Shown here piece by piece: positions 31,643 to 44,004 of a stretch of 64,000 nt of DNA. The number at the start of each line of letters is the position of its first letter. Within the stretch, counting starts at the first letter, position 1. A program made the translations under genes and the position numbers. The notes below the pieces were generated by a model. That model searched no databases. It was not told where the DNA came from and worked only from the letters and a program-made list of their open reading frames with translations. The DNA is from Silene conica (lineage: Eukaryota > Streptophyta > Magnoliopsida > Caryophyllales > Caryophyllaceae): positions 72,270,641 to 72,334,640 of the forward strand of contig CM055313.2 in NCBI GenBank assembly GCA_029255685.2, read 5' to 3'.

Positions 31643-34546
31643 ATGGTTTCTTCCCAATTGTCTGTTTTGATTAAATGTTCCAAATCCTTACAGAGCCAAG
31701 TGCTTTTACCCGATAATCCACCCAATGCTGTTCCCGTAGATGATGTGGATTTAGATGATGTGGAGTTTGATTTTTCTGATGTTTTTGGCCCAGCACCAAC
31801 GCAGTTGACAGTTGAGATTAATGAAGGGCACCTGGAAACTTTAGGTGCTGATGTTAGCGAGGCTGCATATGATGATCCTGTGGTACTACACAGGCGATCA
31901 CATTCTCTTGTGGGTCCTTCTTCTTGTATTAGCCCGTCATTGAAGCTCAGCAAACTTAGTATCAAAGAAACCATGGAAGAGCTCTCGGACATTTCAACAG
32001 ATGATAATGAAAAAATTTTGGACTTGCTGCAAGATACTCTGTCTGAAAAAGAACAGAAAATATGCCTTGAAGATTTTGAGATAATGAAAGTGGTCGGGCA
32101 AGGTTCATTTGGCAAGGTATACCAAGTTTGCAAGAAGGGTACTTCTGAAATATACGCAATGAAGGTCATGAGGAAGGATAAGATAATGGAGAGGAACCAC
32201 GCTGAGTACATGAAAGCAGAGAGGGACATTTTGAGCAAAATTGGTCATCCTTTTATTGTGCAGCTCAGATACTCATTTCAAGTATTTTTCTCTCTTCTTT
32301 TAATCACAGTAGTTTATATTCCGTAGTTTTTATGTATTTTCTCATCTTAGCGATAATAAGTTCTCTCTTAGACCCGTCTTCTTTTTGTCTTGCAGACTAA
32401 ATATAGACTCTACCTGGTTCTGGATTTTATAAACGGGGGTCACCTTTTCTTTCAGCTTTACAATCATGGTCTTTTCAGGTATAATTAATTTTCACTCTTG
32501 GCATGTGTGCTGAATTTCCGGGAAATATAAATTGATATCGATTACTATGATTTCAGGGAAGATCTCGCACGTATATATGCTGCAGAGATTGTTTCTGCAG
32601 TTTCTCACCTGCATGCTAATGGTGTCATGCACAGGGATCTTAAGCCTGAAAATATTTTACTGGATGCAGATGGCCATGTATGTGATCTCTTGTATTTTCT
32701 GTTTCTGTCCCATTTGCCATTTTTCAACCCATGTCAATACTTCAAACGGAGTTGAAGGTTCTATTCTAAATTGCATAGCCCGCTAAACTATACACGCTTT
32801 TTTTTTTTTTTATTGTGAAGTAAGAGTCCTTTTATTCATATTTTTATGGGTCGAAACCGCCTCTTTGTTTTGCTTACACAAATGCAAGGCTATGTACATC
32901 TAAGTTATCTAACCCTCCTCACTCCGCTACTTGCTGAAGCACTTGGAGAGTTGAGGCGCTAGTAATGAATGGAAATGATGATGATGTTATTGTTGTTGCC
33001 TGCATCTCCTACTTATTTAGGCTGACATAATTCCATCTCTATGTAATAGGTTGTTTTGACCGACTTTGGTCTTGCAAAGCAACTGGAAGAGAATGAAAGG
33101 TCGAATTCTATGTGTGGGACTGTGGAATATATGGCACCTGAAATTATACTGGGGAAGGGACATGACAAGGCTGCGGACTGGTGGAGTGTAGGCGTCTTAA
33201 TCTTTGAGATGCTTACTGGGCTGGTAAGAGAATCGCTCATGTTTCTAAGAGCATAGTGCTTGGTATGCACATTATGAAAAATTACAACTGTCTAACAATT
33301 TGCATGTTGCTTGTGCAGCCTCCTTTTGATGGTGGCAACAGGAACAAAATTCAGCAGAAGATAATAAAAGATAAGATCAAGCTGCCAACTTTCTTATCAA
33401 GTGAAGCTCATTCTTTGATTAAAGGGGTTAGTCTTCAGTTGTCTCATTTGCACTTTCTTACTGATATGATAGTTTAAACTCCTAGAATTTAAGCATTGTA
33501 TGCGTTGTTTGATTTAAGAAACATCAAAGAAGTGGCAATTAATTTTTGTAAAATTCCGTTGGTGGAAGAAGTGGCATGTGTTACATTTGGACGGATGTGG
33601 GACTTGGCTGCATATCGAATATCCCATGTTTCGGACTTGGCATGGCATGGCTTGACTCAATCAAATATCTAGTCAAATAGGCCCCTAACCTAAAATGAGG
33701 ATATGGATACACAGAAACACGTTTGCCAAACAAGGAAAATAGTTGTATTTTTGAATCATTTAGTTTTTAAAATGAGATAAAGAGATGTTTGAGAAATATG
33801 GATAAATTTGTCAAGTGTTGTACTGATTGCTTCATAAGGAATTTGTACCTCTGCATTTTTCATCCGGAGATTGGAGGACGCCATTTTTGTCTCCTTTTGG
33901 AGTAGTGCCAAGTATGGGTTGCATACTCATAACCTTGAGCGTGGCTTGTCGGACAAGTGTTGATGTAACTTAGGGTGCCAGTCGCTTTTAGTTGAGGAAA
34001 TTCCATGAATGGGCATTGGAAAGCTTATGAGCTTAGTTGTTGAATGGAGGGTTCAAAATCTGAGATGTATTGGGTTTGCAAGTTAGCTATATGAGATATG
34101 ACGATCAAATTATTTAGTCAATTGGCCAACTTGGTCGAATTTGACTGGGAAGGGCCTGAGACTAGCCTAACCCCAGTATCTTGTATCTAGTGTTCTTTCT
34201 TGCTAGTATAAGACTGAAAAAGAACGTGTTTTTGGTGCTTTGACAGCTGCTGCAAAAAGATCCTAGCAGGCGACTGGGCAGCGGAGTTACAGCAAGTGTA
34301 GAAGTGAAGAGCCACAAGTGGTTTAAGCCCATCAACTGGAAGAAATTGGAGGCAAGAGAAATTCAGCCGAGCTTCCGACCAGAGGTAGCCGACAAACTCT
34401 GCACGGCAAATTTCGAGAAGTGCTGGACAGACTTACCTGTGGTGATTTCTCCGGCCGCCAGCCCAAATGGCAACGGGAATCTTTTCTTCAAGAACTTCAC
34501 ATACGTGAGGCCTGCAGCAAGCTTTCTTCAGACGATGAACCCCTGA
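31643..34546 (+). CDS. S6K: Ribosomal protein S6 kinase (AGC kinase)
   Basis: Six coding exons: 31643-32281, 32396-32478, 32557-32677, 33050-33223, 33319-33426 and 34247-34546. All have GT-AG borders and join in frame to 474 residues, near the plant S6K length of about 465-471. The N-terminal acidic stretch contains F-S-D-V-F at about 44-48, in the place of a TOR-signalling motif. The kinase domain has the glycine loop G-Q-G-S-F-G (152-157), K174, E193, H-R-D-L-K-P-E-N (266-273) and D-F-G (286-288). The activation segment S-N-S-M-C-G-T (299-305) holds the predicted PDK1 target S301. The C-terminal hydrophobic motif F-K-N-F-T-Y-V holds the predicted TOR target T460. All catalytic residues are present, so the gene should be functional. 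S6K phosphorylates ribosomal protein S6 and links TOR to translation. The next gene is convergent. Confidence 0.96.
32795..33005 (+). mobile_element. Au-like SINE relic in S6K intron 3
   Basis: Within the intron 32678-33049 the stretch 'gcctctttgttttgcttacacaaatgcaaggct.tgtacatct' resembles the conserved body of the plant Au SINE family. It is followed by an 'atgatgatgttattgttgttg' tail and preceded by a poly-T run. The similarity is from memory of the family consensus, and the ends are not delimited. Confidence 0.45.
33427..34246 (+). other. S6K intron 5
   Basis: An 820-bp intron with GT at 33427 and a TTTGACAG acceptor at 34239-34246. No coding sequence is visible. Short repeats such as 'ggcatggcatgg' look like old transposon remains. 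Confidence 0.8.
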
Positions 34547-35139
34547 ATGACTAGTGCTATGTCTTTCCCTGACAGTCCCTGTTATAAGCGTGGCGACTTT
34601 TTCTCAGAAAATTATATATGCCCTTAAGGCAACCCTAATTTTCCACAAAATTTCACACGTTTCTGCTACTTGTGTCCTTTGGTAGATGGATATTGATGTA
34701 CATTCTGTTGTCAAATGTGAAACTCGAAAATTGTGGTAATTGTCAATTTGACCCTGTGTAAGTGGGTGGAGTTCATATTAAATTACTAATTTGTTATCCT
34801 TTAATACCGTTTTGCACATTTTGATCTATTTTCCGGGGTATTGCTGCTAAATTTGTGATGGCTTGTGGTTCAGGTCTTCTCAGGATACCAGATAAATTTT
34901 ATATTTTGATGATTTTAAAAATGTTGTTTGGGTCTGGCTATACGGAGTATTATATTTTGACAGATCTAATCTGTGTTCCAGTGATCCTCTTTATTTCTTC
35001 TGCTCAGTTCTGCTATATGCAGGTCTATATACCAGGAATTCCATTCTCTGGTTTGAATTTCATCTTTATATCTACAACATCAGAGCCGAATCATCCTTTG
35101 GAACCGCCGTGGGTGAACTCCCATCTCAAAAGATGAAAA
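34547..35139 (+). other. S6K 3' UTR and convergent spacer
   Basis: Contains the S6K 3' UTR and then T-rich spacer up to the tRNA gene. No coding sequence beyond chance frames. The poly(A) site is not clear from sequence alone. Confidence 0.5.
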
Positions 35140-35211
35140 GGGGCATTCCTAGAATTGAACTAGGGACCTCTCGCACCCTGAGCGAGAATCATACCACTAG
35201 ACCAAATGCCC
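35140..35211 (-). tRNA. trnP-AGG: tRNA-Pro (anticodon AGG), with C at position 33
   Basis: The minus strand folds as a complete cloverleaf: acceptor GGGCATT/AATGCCC with discriminator C, anticodon stem CTCGC/GCGAG, and T stem CCTAG/CTAGG with loop TTCAATT. The 7-nt anticodon loop is TCAGGGT, giving anticodon AGG (35179-35177) for proline. Position 33 is C (35180), where tRNAs almost always have U. No intron; the CCA is not encoded, as usual in eukaryotes. The odd residue may lower function, so this could be a decaying copy. It lies between the convergent S6K and mannanase genes. Confidence 0.85.
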
Positions 35212-35412
35212 ATGTTTCATCTTTATCTATTGACAAAAAAACAGGGCAATGATGTTTCTAAGCAAAGTTTGTATTAGAATTTGAGTTGATCAGACTGGTA
35301 AAAATTAGATTTCTCCAAGAATGAAATTACTCTAAAAGTAAAATTAATTCAGTTATACGTATTTTTACATAACCCATCATAATGCAGCTGGTTTATAGGC
35401 GAAATCAAACTG

Positions 35413-37930
35413 TCAGGTGTTTATCTGATCCAAAATATGGAGCCTTTTCCTGCAATTCCAGCGACATCTCCATGCACAGGCGGTGTTAATGATCTGGAGT
35501 CTTGCAGAATTAAGAGCAATGATATCGGAAATAGACGGAGATTTGGAAAGAACAACTGCATATCCATCATTCATGTAGTCTGTGCCATCAGGGCAGAGCT
35601 GCCACATTAGGCTTCCTGCAGCACTCCCTCCGCTTTTTGCAGACTCGATGATGCTTTTGAACACCATTTTGTAGGTTGCGTCCCTGAAAGACGTATTATA
35701 ACCCGGGTCTTTTGTTGATACACCAAACTCTGTAAACACAACTGGCATTCCGAGGTTGCCTGCATCTTCTATGTGGGATTGCAACCATGAGTTGTAAAAT
35801 TCCAGATGCGCATTAGATACTGCCGGTGATATCCTTGATCAATGGTAAGTTGGAGTATTAGTTATGCGGAAAATGCGTAAACAACATATAAAAAGCTGGA
35901 TACTAAACCTAGGCTCAACGAATTGGTCTTTCCAATACGAGTTGAGTTGAGTCATTATCGGCATTATCAAGTCTTACAGGTGTCTTAAGTCATATACAGA
36001 TTGGATTAAGTCGATTCAAGCTCCGAGTCCATTTACACATTATTTTGATTTTTGGTCGTTTGAGCTGAACATCTTATACCGATCTATTTTTAGCCTAACA
36101 TGAATTTGTAGTTCAATCTACATTTCTGCGTGATTCACTTGACTTACCAAGAATCTGCATAAATATGAACTGAAGCAAAATCAATTCCCAGGACCTGATG
36201 ATTTCTAACAAAGTCGGTTCCTACTTGTGTGGCGTATGAGTTTGGATTGAACTGAGTTCGGTTAGGAGTAGAGAGACCATAAAATCCCTCCAACCCAACC
36301 TCAAGCATGTGGTTTGGGTCGATGCTTTTCACATAGGCAGCCATTTCTTGTATCCAACCCTGTTCAACATCAAATTCATCAACATCCTTGATAGTATGGA
36401 ACAGTCATTACCAAACTAATATTAATTGGTGAAGGAATTTAACCTGCAATTTATTTCCAGAGGGGTCAGACGGACAGCGAGGCTCGTTCATCAACTCCCA
36501 AGCAAAAATCGTTGGATCATCCTTGTATGTGACATTAGTGTATGTATTCACTCTGTTCAGTACTGTCTGAATGTCATGATCCAAGAAAACAGAAGGGGGT
36601 TAGAAACCATGGTACTGAGTAACTCACACTACTAAGGTCTGTACTGCAGCTACCAAACAGGTCATTCGTATTGGTATTGAGGTTAATTCGGATTTCAGGA
36701 CATTTACTGATTATGCCATTCTAATCCAATTGGGGTTTCTGGTTAGGTCACTCAATAAGAAAAAGTTGTGCAGGTCAAGTCACTGAGACTGCATTTTGAG
36801 GCATTTTAGCAGCAGAGTTTAGGCGAACCTATCCCAAAATCATGGGAGATTTAAGAGGTTTATTGCAGTTTTCATGCTCAGAATAAATCCCAAAAACTTG
36901 CCTTGACATGATTCTTATAGTAGGTCCTAAGAGTCGGATCAGTGAAGAAGTCATCTTCGGAGCTGACATTACAGCCAGCATCTTTCCCCCATTTCACATA
37001 CTGTTGTTTACCACCATAGTCACTCCAATTATTCACCAAAGATAATATTACCCTGATCTTATTCTTCTTCGCTTCACTCACCACAAAATCCAGCGCCTGT
37101 AAAAAGTAAAAAATCGCTTTAACCTCACAACATATTTCAGACAATAGCAGTGACAGTATAAAAGCTAACCTGGAAAACATTCTCATCATAAACAGAAGGG
37201 GATGTCTGCAATGCTCGCCATTGGCCATCGTTAAAAGCCCAAGTCCTGCAGACAGTCAACCCAACAGTGGGTGCTAGTTGGAAGACTTCACTGACTTTAC
37301 CGCGAGTTGATTGATCTGCAGCAAATACCATTAGCCAGTAGGTATTGAAGCCATTGAAGTAAAATGGGGTACCATTCACAGTGAATTGGACCCCATTCTT
37401 TCCTACCATTGTCCACGGTTCATCTTCCAACTCCGATAATCTAAACATGTCATCAACATAACACTTGTATTAGAAACCAGTTTAACAGTAGAGTTATAAA
37501 GTAGGTGAAACAACAATACTGAGTACTGACATAGAAACTGTTCTCGAATGACCCAAATGAAAACTGAGTCAAAACAACGTCAAAGGCCATGAAGGGGTTA
37601 AAGTGTCTGCAGGGAGTCGGTTTTTGTGAGAAGCTAGAGCATATAAAAAGGAGAGGTGATAAATGATAAGACTTGAACCCGTGACCTCTTAGTCACACTT
37701 GTGAGAAGACCATCTCAATTCTCAACCAAAACCTTAAGGAGTTAAGGTAACGGTGGAGCTTTAATCAATGATCATATAATCTAACTGTCGAATGAACAAT
37801 AAAGGAGATTTGGTTATGTTGATTACCCTTCATCAGTTTGAATAGCAGGAGCATTTCCGCGGTGATGATCGGCTGGGATCATGCAAGGCAGGAGTAAAAG
37901 TGTAACAAAGAAAACAAGTTTAAACTCCAT
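35413..37930 (-). CDS. MAN: Mannan endo-1,4-beta-mannosidase (GH5)
   Basis: Six exons on the minus strand: 37930-37827, 37440-37170, 37096-36902, 36566-36444, 36359-36148 and 35833-35413, giving 441 residues. Residues 1 to about 20 are a signal peptide (M-E-F-K-L-V-F-F then leucine-rich), so the enzyme is secreted to the wall. It hydrolyses internal beta-1,4 linkages of mannans and glucomannans. The GH5 acid/base is E218 in W-E-L-M-N-E-P, and the nucleophile is E337 in F-T-E-F-G. The N-terminal [11 protein letters not shown] and the V-H-I-Y-A-D-S-W segment also fit the family. Intron 3 (36567-36901) uses a GC donor (AAG/GCAAGT); all others are GT-AG. The last 25 or so residues, rich in Arg and Cys, extend past the usual end. 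It is convergent with S6K. Confidence 0.94.
37600..37760 (-). mobile_element. Possible tRNA-derived SINE in mannanase intron 1
   Basis: The minus strand contains GGTCACGGGTTCAAGTCTTA, a good match to a polymerase III B box, at about 37662-37686. Related sequence lies around it, but no clear A box, tail or target duplication was found. Confidence 0.35.
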
Positions 37931-40900
37931 AATATAGCTAGAATGTGGATTGCTTTGGGTTGTTTGATGTTGTTACCACATTAGAGAAATATTATGTGAC
38001 CTAGGTAATATATATATATATATATATACACGTATAAAATACATGTAATATTATTGTATAAAAAGTTGTTTAAATTTCCTTTTGTGTTTGAGGCTTGAGG
38101 TGGGGAGAAAATTATATATCTTTGAAGCAAAGACTCAAAGTCGATCTGTTGCCTGTTGGAGTTTCTGATAATATACAATTCTGTTGGAGTTTCTGATATT
38201 AATTAATGTAATGTTAAATTGGTAATCACATATATTACAGATTTTACTTATTCAAAATAAAGACTATTTCTTCAGTTATTGCCATAATGCCATGTATATT
38301 GTGTGTTAAGCATTCGCGGAGAAAAGTATTATCGTTCGTTCGCGGACTTGTTCACGGATGATTGTCACAGATTCGCAGTATTAGTATGTTATATAGGCAA
38401 TTAGGCAATCCCTCCGGGGAACCTTTTTTTTTTTTTTTTTTCAGAGTTAGATGTCAGTATGGCCTCATGGCCTGCCATATAGCTCATTTTTAACTCCAGC
38501 TGAATAATTCACAGAGTTTGGCTTATGATCTGAATTAGACAAAATAGAACAAAATCTAATGTGATTTGATATCAAATTATCAATATATCTAACCCAAAAA
38601 TGACGGACTAAAATGACTTCAACCCTTACAACAAGACAATAATTCGTTTGATAATCAACTGGTTTTAAAATAAAATTTGATCAAATAAATGTAGTAACAT
38701 TGAATGTAGAAAATATGATTCTAGTAGTAATCACTTATGATAGTAACAAAAATAACAATAATAGCAGCAAGATTGTAAAAGTAATACTAAAAATAACGGG
38801 AGTAGTGAAATTAACATTACAAAATGCACGAGTAGTGATAGAAACGATAATAAGCGGAGAAAGTAGTGAATGTAATAATAGTCATAATAAATGTAATGAA
38901 AGTAACGGTAGGAAAAACGAAGAAATTATGAAAATTAGTTAAGAATTCCATTCAAGGAAAATATTTTATTTGTTTAAGTATGAGTTTGATAAAAGAAATA
39001 TAAATAAATAGAACTGTAAAATAGCATGAGTAGCCACATAAATAACAATTATCGGAGGAGTAATGAATGTACCAGTATTAGCATGATATGTCGTACAAGT
39101 AAAAATATTAACTGCAGAGTAGTGAATGTGTCTCATAATTTGTTGATAAAGTTTACATTTCATTAATGGTTAACGTATGAGTTAAACAAGTCTAACGTAG
39201 TTTTAATTTCTTGAAAATAAAATTTGATGATAACTGAAGGTATTAGCTCGGATGGGGTCGGGCAGTCCCATAGTCGTCTAAGGCCATGCCATGGGCAACC
39301 ACGGTGGCAGAACCGGGTCTCTAGTTTTGGCCATCGAGTTTCCAAGCTTTATTGATGAGATTCTATACAAACCTTGACGTATTGTACACTTGTAGTTCAT
39401 ATATACAACCTCGTTTTTTGTGGTGCACCAAACCTCTATTTACTTTAAAACGCCCTTGTCGAGCACCAAAGCTAGTACAACCCCCAATCTAAAACCAGCC
39501 TACACCAACCCAAAGTGCATAATGCACTCTTTTTCGAGGTACAATATAATTTAGGTTTAAAAATAAGCCTTATCAATTTAATATCAGGGTTGACTACCGA
39601 ACTCTTTAAAAACTTACTTAATGTGGTTTTATATGGAGGAGTATGATACTCATCTATTCCATTTATATTATTTAATACTTATTAATTACTCATTAAAAAT
39701 AATGTAAAATTTATTTAAATTTATTTAAAAACAATGTAAATTATTCATTAAAATACTACACCATATCTTTATGATTTCAAAGTTATGCTAAGTCGACGAG
39801 TTATGATGTTTAGAAGTAATGCATATTATTGGTGTGTGGTGAAGTGTGGTGGTGTTGTGGCGGCTCAAATAATGGGGCGGTCGTGGAAGCGTGGTGGTAA
39901 ATAATTAGTGGATTGTTGGTCATGCATGTGTGCTACTCTTGTCTTGTATGCTCAAATTAATACCATAACAATGTTTATATTTAGATTATTAATATTGTAA
40001 TATAAAGTTGAACAAAAAAAATAATAATTACTCCAACAAATATAAATAAACAAACGCATCATGAAATATCAATACTTTATAGGATTTTGTGGTAGAGTAA
40101 TTAGTGTAAAACGATCATTTACCTAATAAGATTACATAAAAATTTCTTTTTTTATTGATAGTATACTCTCACATTCAGCCTATTATTTTGCTTTCTTTTT
40201 ACACAAAAATTAAAAAAAAATGAATTTGAATCACACAAAACATATTAACCTACATGGAATTGAATTTGTGCCACACAATAGTTTTCAAATAAGGGAAAAG
40301 GAAACACTTACCTCCACATAATGATATAAAATTGAATTTGTACCATATAAATATTTTCAAATAAAAAAAGAAGGAACAAAATCAACTAGTATGAAAAGGA
40401 AAAAGAGGGACTATATGAATACGAAAGAGTACTAAAATGAGTGAATTTTTTCTAGAAAAAGAAATTACTTTTTTCACATACGTAAAATCTTTCACATTCA
40501 TTTTTTCATTAGGTTTCAATATCATACCCTTTTTCTAACCTAAGACAATGTAAAGCTTATAGAAATTATCGAAAATAATAGTCTATTTTATTACAAAAGT
40601 TTGACAGATTGACGGTAGTATTTCTTGCTACGAGTTTAAAAGAGATATTTTTACGAATCAAAGATCAATATCAACTAGAAATTATTACCGACTTTCTAAA
40701 ATCCCCGCAAATTATCCAAAAAAATTGTGAAACTAATTGAATGGACAATAGTTTCAATTCAACTTTTCAAATATAATAATGTTTGCTTCCCATGTGCTCG
40801 ATTGATTCAAATCCCTATGCTATACTCATTTTTCTTTATTTCACATTTTTTAGTTACTTGATTATGCTCTATAAATATAGGAACTAAAATGGGTATTTTT

Positions 40901-41192
40901 TATTCTAATTTGCAATAAAGTTATGAACATGAATAGGGAAGGGGGAGCGAGGCCGAGTTCAGCCGGCGTGGCGTTGGCTGGACCAAGATTTGACGGCGAC
41001 TAACCTGTGGGAGTGACCGGGGGCAGTTTAGGGAAAGAAGGAAAAATAAATTGAATGGGAGAATGAAAAAATGACAAGAATAAAATTATAAAATCCGTAT
41101 GTAAAAGAGTAAAAATCGTATTTAAAAAAGCACGGTCATTCTAGAAAATACGGTCACGCGTATTTTAGAATTTGTGTTTATAGAGTATATTA
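37931..41192. other. Intergenic, upstream of mannanase
   Basis: AT-rich spacer. It holds the mannanase promoter side, a (TA)n run at 38008-38029 and a T run at 38425-38443. A stretch of AATAAT-like simple sequence lies at 38730-38940, where an 80-codon open frame is low-complexity only. The GC-richer patch 39230-39330 encodes nothing recognisable. No gene is seen. Confidence 0.6.
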
Positions 41193-44004
41193 GACCATCC
41201 CCAAGCAAGGTCAATAGGTAGGTCATGACCTTGCTTGGTCACCTTAATTAAGGATTAAGGAAAAAATTAGTGTGACCTCCTTGCACAAGAGGTCAATTTG
41301 TGACCTTCATGTGAAGCTATTGACCTATTTGGTGACCTAGTACGTGGCACCATTTGATTCGTTGTTGACCCATGAAAGAGAAAAAATTTATCCCTATAAA
41401 AGGAATAGAAAATAGAAGCTTCTCATTGGTCCCTTGAATTGAGGAATATATGGGCCCACCATCTTTCACACTTATTTAATTTCCCTTCTTATATTCAGAA
41501 TTAATTCTGATCCGTAATTAATTATGATCCGTAATTCCGTATTCTGATCTTTTCTCATTCCTATTTACGTAAACGATTGCAGTAGTACATTTCGTCATTA
41601 TCATAATAAAATACGATATGATCAAATTATTGTTAATTGAATATTTAAATAACAATATACAACAATCCAACAAAATACGATATTTAACGATCCAAAAATT
41701 AAATCCAAAAAACAAAAAATTACCAACAACAAAAATAATTAGTCCAAGAATTAAATTACATTATATTTTCCAATCAAATCAAATACAAATTAAAATATCA
41801 AACAAGATAAAATACGATAAAATAGGATATACAACGGTCCGATAGTATAAAACTCCTGTATATTGGAAAAAACAAAAATCATGTATATGAGCAGAACAAA
41901 TAGTCTTTATGTTGAAGTTAAATCTTTTAGTTGAATCTTATATAAATTCAACTAAAAATCTGAAAATATACAGAAAAAACAAAAATCTTGCACAAAAAAA
42001 TCGTCTTTTTGTTGAATTTAAATTAAAATACGATATACAAAGCAACGGTCCGATATATATCAGAATGATCATATTTCGTCAATATCATCAATTCATCATA
42101 AAAATAAAACAAAAATTCTGTATATAAGCACAAAAAATAGTCCTGTAAATTCAACAAAAAATCTTGAAATCCCTTTACTATAAAAGAAATAGATTTTAGA
42201 GAGTTCTTATTGGCCGATTAAAATTAGGAAGAGAACAAAATTTAATTAAAGCAGGGTCCATCATGTTCATTCTACATAATTAATTATCTCTCCTCAAACT
42301 TTTATCAATTTAATCTTTTCACTACTTTCATTAATTAAATATGTTACAATCTATAATCACACATTGAAATATGAAATCTTCCGAAATCCTAACTACAGTT
42401 TCAACTGTAAAAATCAAATCTTTTATGATCATTGATAATAAGTTAACTAATTTTACATAAATAAAAGATATAAATTAAATATAATAATAATATGATGGAG
42501 ACGCCTAACCTTTACAAATATAATATATTCCAAGATTAAAGAAATTGTTAATATTAATTTAACACGCAACAACTAAAATGATTAAATTGAGTGACAATGA
42601 GTATAAAATAGAAATAAAAAGTGAATACCAAATATAATACTGTAATATATAAATTGGCGAAAATTAATGCATTCAAATACTGGAAATCAACAAATTAAAA
42701 TTTTTGAGAAATTGGATATCAACAAAAATATGTAACTCCGTCTTAAATTTACATAAAATAGATAGGTTTATATTATATGGTCAGAGATTTTGGGTAGTTA
42801 GAGAGTCGGACTAATAATAATTTGGGTTCTTTACGATGGTTATGAATTTAGATTTTAAACCGTAAGTATAATTTTAAAATCTATATATATTTTTACCGGC
42901 TATTTTCGTCTTAAAAATAAAACGGGTCAGTATCACTCTCCACGAGTTATAGGACAAATATATTATTTTCGCTATACATAATGCTTTTTTTGTCTTATTC
43001 ATCCTACATATATATATATTTGATCCGTCTTAAACTTAAACCAATAGCGTCGTCATACATAAGAATTTGTATAATAGATGCGTTGTTTTTACTTACGTCT
43101 AAGTTAAACGTATAAATTTTTTTATTTTTTTACATTGATATACTTGCAATACTAAAATTATATTTTTTATTAAATATATTCACCTTTTTATTTTTATTTT
43201 TATTTTTATTTTTTTAGTTTAATAGAATTAACCCGTGCATTTTTTGCACGGGCCTAAAACTAGTTAAGAAAAAAAGGACACCATGCATTTTCCTCTTCCT
43301 TTTCCTGCCAAGTTTTTTTTTCCTTTTCCTTTCTTTCCAAAAACAAAAATGAATTTACCCAACATTGCAAGATGAAAAAAATTAAAGGCTATTTTTTGTT
43401 GAGTCACTCTTTAAATTACCTATTGTATGAACTCAATTTTGACAGATTTTGAACCAACTTTTTAATACGATTTTTTGGCAAAAATATTCAAATAAATTGA
43501 CAGATTTTGGGCAAAAAATACAATTAAATCGTCAAATAATATTTCAAATATGTTCGTTAATGGCATCGACATATCGCTAAATTAATTATAATCGTTTAAT
43601 CGTCAAGGTATTTCAGTTTTAATTGTTAATGAAATTGTATACTCACTTTTCGAAAATAAAACCAAGTTATTTAATATTTTTTTTCCAAAAAATACACCAT
43701 AAGATTAGTGTACAATAAAATATTTAGGTAGTTTTTATTTTACTAAGATATTTATCATAATAGGAAAAAAAACTAGATTTCTAAAATGTTTGGAAAAATA
43801 ATTGTAAAGTGGGAGAGAGAAAGGTGAGTAGAGAATATGAGAAATGATTGAAAATGTTGGAAAGTGGAAAATGAATGGGTTGGTGACCTAGGTCGTGACC
43901 TTCTGCTTGGGAGGGTAAAAGTAGGTCAAAATAATTAAGAAGTAATTAAGGATAAATATGGGTCGTGAACTAGTTAGCGTGACCTTTGCCGCTTGGGGAT
44001 GGTC
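41193..44004. mobile_element. TIR DNA element with a Helitron inside
   Basis: The left end GACCATCCCCAAGCAAGGTC and right end GACCTTTGCCGCTTGGGGATGGTC share a 14-bp inverted terminus GACCATCCCCAAGC. GTGACCT and GGTCA motifs repeat just inside both ends. The interior is AT-rich with no transposase, and a Helitron occupies 42170-43263. Superfamily is unclear because no convincing target duplication was found. A related fragment lies near 28360. Confidence 0.65.
42170..43263 (+). mobile_element. Non-autonomous Helitron
   Basis: The 5' end is TCCCTTTACTATAAAAGAAA, preceded by A (42169). The 3' end has the hairpin CCCGTGCATTTTTTGCACGGG, then CCTAAAACTAG ending at 43263 and followed by T. This is the full Helitron signature (5' TC, 3' hairpin plus CTAG, insertion between A and T). 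It is 1094 bp long and has no Rep/helicase. The 3' hairpin is the same type as that of the Helitron at 16244-27306. Confidence 0.8.

Noticed and set aside
31630-32238. 202-codon minus-strand open frame
   Set aside because: Shadow of S6K exon 1 on the opposite strand.
38700-38942. 80-codon open frame
   Set aside because: AAT/AGT-rich simple sequence giving Asn, Ser, Ile and Val runs, with no domain and no splice or promoter support.
41518-42127. Several short open frames on both strands
   Set aside because: AT-rich interior of a terminal-inverted-repeat element; Lys, Asn and Ile-rich products with no domain.
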